NCBI GenBank assembly: GCA_002069785.1
Contig: MWCA01000008.1
Location: forward strand, 21,825-85,824
DNA: 64,000 nucleotides
DNA from: Lentisphaerae bacterium ADurb.Bin242
GTDB taxonomy: Bacteria; Verrucomicrobiota; Lentisphaeria; Victivallales; UBA1829
Reading direction: 5' to 3'
In this document: piece by piece, positions 59,284-64,000 of the stretch
Layout: the number at the start of each line of letters is the position of its first letter
How positions within the stretch are numbered: position 1 is the stretch's first letter
Position numbers and translations under genes: made by a program
The notes under the pieces: model-generated
The model's database searches: none
Told to the model about the DNA's origin: nothing
The model's input: the letters and a program-made list of their open reading frames with translations, nothing else

Positions 59284-60630
59284 ATGGAATTGAAATTCCT
59301 TATCTTTTTCGCGGTCCTTCTCGTGGGAGTTCCCATCGGGATTTTTCTGGCTTACTTCAGCCGCTTCGTGGAAAAATGCTGTTTTATCGGATTGCTTTCT
59401 CTGAGCGTGATCGTCGACGCTTTTTCCATCAATTTCTTTTCCAACGAGTTTTACCGCGGTTCCGTACGGGGAATGGAAATCACGCTGGTGGACTTGGTCG
59501 CGTTAGTCCTGGCCGTGGTCATGCTCCTCAAAAACGGAAAACTCCAGTTGAATATTCCCGGAATATGGTTCTTCCTGATCTATTTCACATTGAGCGCAAT
59601 CTCGGTCGTCAACGCGGAAAATGGCCTTTTTTCCTTTCTGGAACTCTGGAAGATGTACAGGATGCTGATTTATTTCATCGTCATCTTCAACTACCTGGAA
59701 TGGCGCAAGGACTTCGAGCTTCTGATCTATTCTTTCGCAGGGGTCGCCTACATGACTTTTGCCGTCGTTCTCTTCCAGAAATACGCATTGAAGATCTATC
59801 AGCCGCGGGGAACTTTTCCGCACCAGAACAGCATGGCGGTCTACATGGAACTGACCGGTCCGTTCCTCCTCGCCCTCTGGCTGAACACCCGGATGGCCTC
59901 TTGGAAAACCTGGATCATCGCTTCGACTTTTTTCGCAATGACCGGTTCGGCAATCCTCACCCTCTCCCGTGCCGCAATGTTGTTTTATCCGTTCGGCTGC
60001 GTCATTGTCGCGCTGATTTCGCTCCGTTACGGGCAATGGGAACGAAAACTGAAAGTCCTCCTCGCCCTCGGCTTGCTGGGAGTGTTGGGACTGTTCTTCA
60101 TCCTCCCCCGCATTCTGAGCCGTCTGGAAACCGCGCCGGAAGCCTCCACAACCACCCGGGTCAATCTGGCCATCGCCGCGGTGAACATGGCCAATGACAA
60201 GTTCTGGGGAGTGGGAATCAACAACTGGGGAATCAAGATCAATCCGCCTTACAACTACAGCGAACACCGTACCACCAAGCGTTATACCGACGAGTTCAAG
60301 GACGGGATCGTCGAGACCATTTATCTGCTCGTGGCCGCCGAATGCGGATGGATCGGGTTCACCGCCCTCCTGCTCTGGCTGTTCTGTTACCTGTGGTATG
60401 CCTTCCGCCTGATGGTGACGTATGCACGGACGAATATTTTTTCTCTTCCCCTGGGCCTGTTCGCGGGCCTCTCGGCCATTTATGTACATTCCACGCTGGA
60501 GTGGATGCTGAAACAGACATCCAACTTCTACCAGTTGATGCTTATGTTCGGGATTCTGGCGGTATTGTGGTACTGGCACTCCCAAAAAGAAACAAAAAAA
60601 TTCTTGCAGGAAAATATTTTTTTTCGATGA
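59284..60630 (+). CDS. O-antigen ligase/polymerase family protein (Wzy-type)
   Basis: A 448-residue membrane protein with about 11-12 helices and a large periplasmic loop between two late helices (about 285-345, containing TTTRVNLAIAAVNMANDKFWGVGINNW), the arrangement of the Wzy_C/O-antigen ligase family. In a locus with Wzx, Wzz and Wza it is most likely the polymerase. Last gene of the plus polysaccharide operon, starting 3 bp after wza and followed by a strong terminator. Confidence 0.9.
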   Translation: MELKFLIFFAVLLVGVPIGIFLAYFSRFVEKCCFIGLLSLSVIVDAFSINFFSNEFYRGSVRGMEITLVDLVALVLAVVMLLKNGKLQLNIPGIWFFLIYFTLSAISVVNAENGLFSFLELWKMYRMLIYFIVIFNYLEWRKDFELLIYSFAGVAYMTFAVVLFQKYALKIYQPRGTFPHQNSMAVYMELTGPFLLALWLNTRMASWKTWIIASTFFAMTGSAILTLSRAAMLFYPFGCVIVALISLRYGQWERKLKVLLALGLLGVLGLFFILPRILSRLETAPEASTTTRVNLAIAAVNMANDKFWGVGINNWGIKINPPYNYSEHRTTKRYTDEFKDGIVETIYLLVAAECGWIGFTALLLWLFCYLWYAFRLMVTYARTNIFSLPLGLFAGLSAIYVHSTLEWMLKQTSNFYQLMLMFGILAVLWYWHSQKETKKFLQENIFFR

Positions 60631-60637
60631 GATTCCG

Positions 60638-60660
60638 GCCGGTTCTCAAACCGGCTTTTT
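60638..60660 (+). terminator. Intrinsic terminator of the plus polysaccharide operon
   Basis: GCCGGTT-CTCA-AACCGGC followed by TTTTT, 8 bp after the Wzy stop codon. The stop of the convergent esterase gene (60646-60648) lies within the hairpin. Confidence 0.85.
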
Positions 60661-61431
60661 CCGGGGGAGCCAGCGGATCACCTGCTGGATTTTCCGGTCC
60701 CAGTAGCTCCATTCATGCATGCCGGGCTCCTCGTCATACGTGAACTCCACCCCCAGCGACTCGAGGTGGGCTTTGAACCGGAGATTCTCCGGATAAAGGA
60801 AGTCTTCCGTCCCGCAAGTCTGAAACAGTTTCGGAAGAGGACGTTTCTCCTTCACGCAGCGGGCCGACTGCGCATACAGGTCGTTGATCGAACCCGATAT
60901 TCCGGAAAGTTCCCCGAAGATGTTGCGGAACTCCTCTCCCCGGTCCGGCATGGAGGAGGCCAGATGTTCGGGGGAAAAAGCGCCGGAAAGGCTGGCGGCC
61001 GCGGCAAAACGTTCCGGATAATTGAAGGCGAGCTTGAACGCGCCGTATCCGCCCATGGAAAGCCCGGCCACATAGGTATCTTCCGGACGGGTCGAAAAGC
61101 GGAAGAACGACTGCATCGCCTGCGGGAGCTCCTCGCTGACATAGGTCCAGAACTTCTGTCCGTGCACCATGTCCGTGTAGTAGCTGCGCTGTGCGTCGGG
61201 CATGATCAGCGCCAGTCCGTACTGGGCGGCGTACCGCTCCACGGAGGTGCGGCGGATCCAGATGGTCTCGTCGTCGGACAGGCCGTGGAGAAGATACATC
61301 ACCGGGGCATCTTCGGAACGCCCGACGCCTTTCAGTCCGATCTGGTTCAATGTGGGCTGGGGCAGGACCACATTGACCGACACGCACGTGCCAAGAGATT
61401 CCGAAAAAAATCTGCATTCGAAAAAAGCCAT
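60646..61431 (-). CDS. Alpha/beta-hydrolase esterase (esterase D-like)
   Basis: 261 residues, cytoplasmic. The oxyanion/nucleophile elements are YLLHGLSDDETIW and GLSMGGYGAFKLA (Ser125); the Asp lies in CGTEDFLYPENL and the His in PGMHEWSYW. This is the pattern of the putative-esterase family that includes S-formylglutathione hydrolase and feruloyl/acetyl esterases. No signal peptide is visible. The ATG at 61431 has a good GGGAAG site. The substrate is not deducible; convergent orientation makes a direct link with the polysaccharide operon uncertain. Confidence 0.9.
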   Translation of the reverse strand: MAFFECRFFSESLGTCVSVNVVLPQPTLNQIGLKGVGRSEDAPVMYLLHGLSDDETIWIRRTSVERYAAQYGLALIMPDAQRSYYTDMVHGQKFWTYVSEELPQAMQSFFRFSTRPEDTYVAGLSMGGYGAFKLAFNYPERFAAAASLSGAFSPEHLASSMPDRGEEFRNIFGELSGISGSINDLYAQSARCVKEKRPLPKLFQTCGTEDFLYPENLRFKAHLESLGVEFTYDEEPGMHEWSYWDRKIQQVIRWLPRKKPV

Positions 61432-61471
61432 TTCACTCTTCCCTTCGTCCGTTGAATATGAAAATCGGATT

Positions 61472-61500
61472 AATATGACGCCAAAAGCGTATTTTTACAA
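61472..61500 (-). promoter_or_regulatory. Promoter of the esterase gene
   Basis: Minus-strand TTGTAA (61495-61500) and CATATT (61472-61477), 17-bp spacing, about 40 bp before the ATG. Confidence 0.5.
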
Positions 61501-61520
61501 ACTATTTTTGAGTTTTTGAC

Positions 61521-61548
61521 TTGCCCTTGCGGAAAAACGGGGTACGTT
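61521..61548 (+). promoter_or_regulatory. Candidate promoter of the tolB-folC operon
   Basis: TTGCCC (61521-61526) and TACGTT (61543-61548), 16-bp spacing; weak boxes, 33 bp before the tolB ATG. Confidence 0.35.
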
Positions 61549-61581
61549 ACCGGATATTCAAAAAAAATACGGAGGTTTTTC

Positions 61582-62781
61582 ATGCGTTCTCTTATTTCCG
61601 CGTTTCTGCTTTTGCTTCTTTTTTCATCGATGAGCGTCCCGGCGCAGGTGGTTGTGCGCGGGGAAGGAAAGGAGGGCAACCCCACGCTCCTGTTCAAGGG
61701 GATCAGCGGGGACCGGGCGCTGTCCGCCAAGGTGCAGTCCGATCTTCAGAAATGCGGCTGGTTTTCGGTCGTGTCCGGCGGGAAGAGCGACTTCATCATC
61801 GGGGGAAAGCAATCGAGTTCCACGCTCACGCTGGAGGTCGAGAACGGGGCCGGTGTTCCGATGTATTCGGTTTCCGCCACGAATCCGGACATGGAGAAGC
61901 TGGCTCACACGGCGGTGGACGCCGTTCTTAAAAAGGAATTCGGAATCGAGGGAATCTGCCGCACGAAAATCCTTTTTTCCGCGGAAACCGGCAACCATCA
62001 GAGGGAAATCTATATCTGCGATTTCGACGGAAGCAATGTCCGCCGCCTGACCGCAAACGCAACCTTGTCGATCGAACCTTCCTGGCATCCGGACGGCCAG
62101 TCCATCATCTACAACCAGTATCTGTTTTCCTCCACGCCCCTGGTGCAGTATGACATCGTCAACAACCGCAGCCGTTCCCTCTCCCACCAGAGGGGCATCA
62201 ACGCGGGAAAAATCTCTCCCGACGGACGCAAACTCGCGCTTGTCATCACCACGAAAAACCAGCTGGACCTGTATGTGCGCGACATCAACGGCGGCTCCAT
62301 GACGCGGCTCACCAACGACAACGCCGTGGAAGCAAGTCCGGCCTGGTCCCCGGACAGCTCCTCCATCTGCTATGTCTCCGACAAATCCGGCCGGCCGGCC
62401 CTGTACATCATCAGCGCCTCCGGCGGAACGCCCCGGAAAGTCTCCGGCGTCCTCGGCAGCGAATCGGTTTCGCCCGCCTGGTCCAAGGACAACAAGCTGG
62501 CTTATTCCGCCCGTCTGGGCGGATATACCCTGAAAGTCATCAACCTGGCCACGGCCATGGGATATCCCGCCCCGAAAAACAGTTCCAACTCAATCCTCGC
62601 GGACTCCTCCGCCCCGTCCGTCCCGGGCGAAAGTCCGTCCTGGTCGCCGGACAACCGCCACCTGGTCCTGTCCCACAAAGGAACGATCTATGTGGTGGAC
62701 ACCCGCACCAACAAGTCGCGCGTGCTCATCAGCGGGAAATCCAAATGCAGCGGCGCCAACTGGTCGCCGATCCTGTATTGA
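61582..62781 (+). CDS. tolB: TolB-like periplasmic beta-propeller protein
   Basis: 399 residues, start at 61582 with GGAGG 6 bp upstream. Signal peptide MRSLISAFLLLLLFSSMSVPA. The N-terminal TolB domain (about 22-130) precedes a propeller of PD40/WD40-like repeats (REIYICDFDGSNVRRLT, SWHPDGQSIIYN, DLYVRDINGGSMTRLTNDN, AWSPDSSSICYVSDKSG, SWSPDNRHLVLS). TolB acts in the Tol-Pal system that links outer membrane, peptidoglycan and division. The other tol genes and pal are not in this window, so the assignment rests on the sequence alone. Confidence 0.88.
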   Translation: MRSLISAFLLLLLFSSMSVPAQVVVRGEGKEGNPTLLFKGISGDRALSAKVQSDLQKCGWFSVVSGGKSDFIIGGKQSSSTLTLEVENGAGVPMYSVSATNPDMEKLAHTAVDAVLKKEFGIEGICRTKILFSAETGNHQREIYICDFDGSNVRRLTANATLSIEPSWHPDGQSIIYNQYLFSSTPLVQYDIVNNRSRSLSHQRGINAGKISPDGRKLALVITTKNQLDLYVRDINGGSMTRLTNDNAVEASPAWSPDSSSICYVSDKSGRPALYIISASGGTPRKVSGVLGSESVSPAWSKDNKLAYSARLGGYTLKVINLATAMGYPAPKNSSNSILADSSAPSVPGESPSWSPDNRHLVLSHKGTIYVVDTRTNKSRVLISGKSKCSGANWSPILY

Positions 62782-62783
62782 AA

Positions 62784-64000
62784 ATGATTTCTCCACGGAC
62801 GGATGTCTTCGCCTGGCTGGCCGGACTTGAATTCTTCGGGGTGAAGCTCGGTTTGCACCAGACGCGGGCGCTTTTTTCGGAACTGGGCTCTCCCGGGAAA
62901 GATTTGAAGTTCATCCATATCGCGGGGAGCAACGGCAAAGGTTCCACCGGCGCCTTCCTGGAAGCCGGGCTTCTCAACGCCGGATTCAAAACCGGGTTCT
63001 ATTCCTCGCCCCACCTGATCGAGGTGAACGAACGGTTCCGCATCAACGGCGCCGTTCCGGATTCCGTCACGGTCGCCCGGGCGCTGGAGAAAGTCCGCAC
63101 CGCCGCGGAAAAGCTCCTGGAAAAAGGATTCCGCGTCACCTACTTCGAAGCGACCACCGCGACCGCCGCGCTGCTGTTCGCGGAAGCGGGGGCAGACTTC
63201 GTGGTCTGGGAGACCGGCATGGGAGGGCGTCTGGACGCCACAAACATCGTCACGCCGCTGGCCAGCATCATCACCTCCCTCTCGCTGGAACACAAGGAAT
63301 ACCTCGGCGACACTCTCGCCAAGATCGCTTTCGAGAAGGCGGGGATCATCAAGCCGGGCGTGCCGGTCTTTGTCGGATGCACCATTCCCGATGAAGCCAT
63401 GCGCGTTTTCGAAGCCCGGAGCCGGGAACTGGAGGCTCCCCTCGAACAGGCGGTCATGCCCGACGACGGACGCATCGTTTTCGAAGACGATGTTCCGTAT
63501 CAGATTCTCTGGAACGGAACCGTCCGGCTGCCCCTGCCCGGCCGTTTCCAGCGGGCGAACGCGGCGCTGGCGCGGCTGGTCCTGCTGAACCTTGCCGCAC
63601 GGTTCGGGTTCGATCCGCAGAAAGCGCTCGACGGCTTCCGGAAGACACACTGGCCCGCCCGGTTCCAGGTGTTTCCGCATGAAAAACTGCTTTTCGACGG
63701 CGCGCACAACCCGGAATGCGCCCGGGGACTGGCCGACGCGCTGCGGGAGGTCTATCCCGGTGAAAAGTTCGACTTCATCTACGGTTCCTTCGCCGACAAG
63801 GACACCCGGGCGTTTCTCAAGGAACTGATTCCGCTGGCCGCGTCCTTTCTGTTTGTCGGCGTGGAATCCGCCCGGAAAAGCCGTTCGCCGGAAGAACTCT
63901 GCACCCTGCTGCACGAACTTGCGCCGGAGATCCCCTGCTCCGCAACTTGCCTGAAAGACGCCCTTGCAAAACCCGTTCCGAACCGGAAAGTCCTCTGCGG
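62784..64000 (+). CDS. folC: Folylpolyglutamate synthase / dihydrofolate synthase, 3' end outside window
   Basis: Starts at the ATG at 62784, two bases after the tolB stop, and remains open for 405 codons to the right edge. The Mur-ligase-type P-loop is HIAGSNGKGSTGAFLEAG, followed by YSSPHLIEVNERFRING and FVVWETGMGGRLDATNIVTP and then EKAGIIKPGVPV; the C-terminal ligase domain begins near FDGAHNPECARGL. It adds glutamate to dihydropteroate and/or tetrahydrofolates. There is no separate ribosome site, so translation is probably coupled to tolB. Confidence 0.94.
   Translation, partial: MISPRTDVFAWLAGLEFFGVKLGLHQTRALFSELGSPGKDLKFIHIAGSNGKGSTGAFLEAGLLNAGFKTGFYSSPHLIEVNERFRINGAVPDSVTVARALEKVRTAAEKLLEKGFRVTYFEATTATAALLFAEAGADFVVWETGMGGRLDATNIVTPLASIITSLSLEHKEYLGDTLAKIAFEKAGIIKPGVPVFVGCTIPDEAMRVFEARSRELEAPLEQAVMPDDGRIVFEDDVPYQILWNGTVRLPLPGRFQRANAALARLVLLNLAARFGFDPQKALDGFRKTHWPARFQVFPHEKLLFDGAHNPECARGLADALREVYPGEKFDFIYGSFADKDTRAFLKELIPLAASFLFVGVESARKSRSPEELCTLLHELAPEIPCSATCLKDALAKPVPNRKVLC

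Noticed and set aside
1..64000. CRISPR arrays, insertion sequences, phage genes or rRNA genes
   Set aside because: No regularly spaced repeats, transposases, integrases, phage structural genes or rRNA segments were found.

Overview
The window looks like a chromosomal piece of a free-living, Gram-negative-type bacterium of the PVC group, most probably Lentisphaerota (Victivallis-like). The pointers are a pseudopilin with the H-X9-DG motif typical of Planctomycetes/Lentisphaerae, lipoproteins and TolB (outer membrane), an exosortase, several unusual glycoside hydrolases and moderately high GC. This is inference from gene content; no rRNA is present.

Layout. 1-5.5 kb: a cut-off small membrane protein, a dicarboxylate symporter fused to a solute-binding domain, an unknown TIM-barrel-like protein and a Wzz/tyrosine-autokinase (all minus strand). 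5.5-10.6 kb: a 1686-residue hybrid sensor kinase. 10.8-16 kb: zinc-ribbon coiled-coil protein and SGNH hydrolase (minus), then a DegT-type aminotransferase and NAD synthetase (plus). 16.2-22.7 kb: the classical thrS-infC-rpmI-rplT-pheS-pheT operon (minus), with an ATT start for infC and a frameshift in pheT. 23-36.7 kb: IclR regulator with an FAD oxidoreductase, tRNA-Glu, a pyruvyl transferase broken by one amber codon, a GH9 lipoprotein, an RluA-type pseudouridine synthase, then a GntR regulator, pseudopilin, carbohydrate-binding multidomain protein and GH20-like enzyme. 36.7-60.6 kb: a large divergent exopolysaccharide locus. 60.6-64 kb: an esterase, tolB, and folC running off the edge.

The polysaccharide locus is the centrepiece. 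From a shared intergenic region (46315-46559) a minus-strand operon encodes an FrhB-like iron-sulfur protein, an alkaline-phosphatase-fold enzyme, a Wzx flippase, a STAS protein, one GT2, three GT4 and a GT26 glycosyltransferase with a STAS-like tail. The plus-strand operon encodes a TPR protein, an exosortase, an EpsI-like membrane protein, a Rec-SpoIIE-HATPase regulator, an Hpt protein, a phosphoglycosyltransferase, a fused and apparently inactive nucleotidyltransferase/phosphoglycosyltransferase, a further nucleotidyltransferase, Wzz, Wza and a Wzy-type ligase/polymerase. Together they make a complete Wzx/Wzy-type export pathway linked to protein sorting. The regulatory parts (phosphatase plus kinase-like domain in one protein, a phosphorylatable STAS protein, a STAS-like tail on a glycosyltransferase, an Hpt protein and a hybrid kinase) suggest a phosphorelay and partner switch acting on polysaccharide synthesis itself; this is a hypothesis.

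Two real or apparent lesions deserve checking: the pheT frameshift lies exactly at one arm of a perfect 19-bp inverted repeat, and the only in-frame TAG seen is inside the pyruvyl transferase, while none of the 45 genes with a visible stop ends in TAG.
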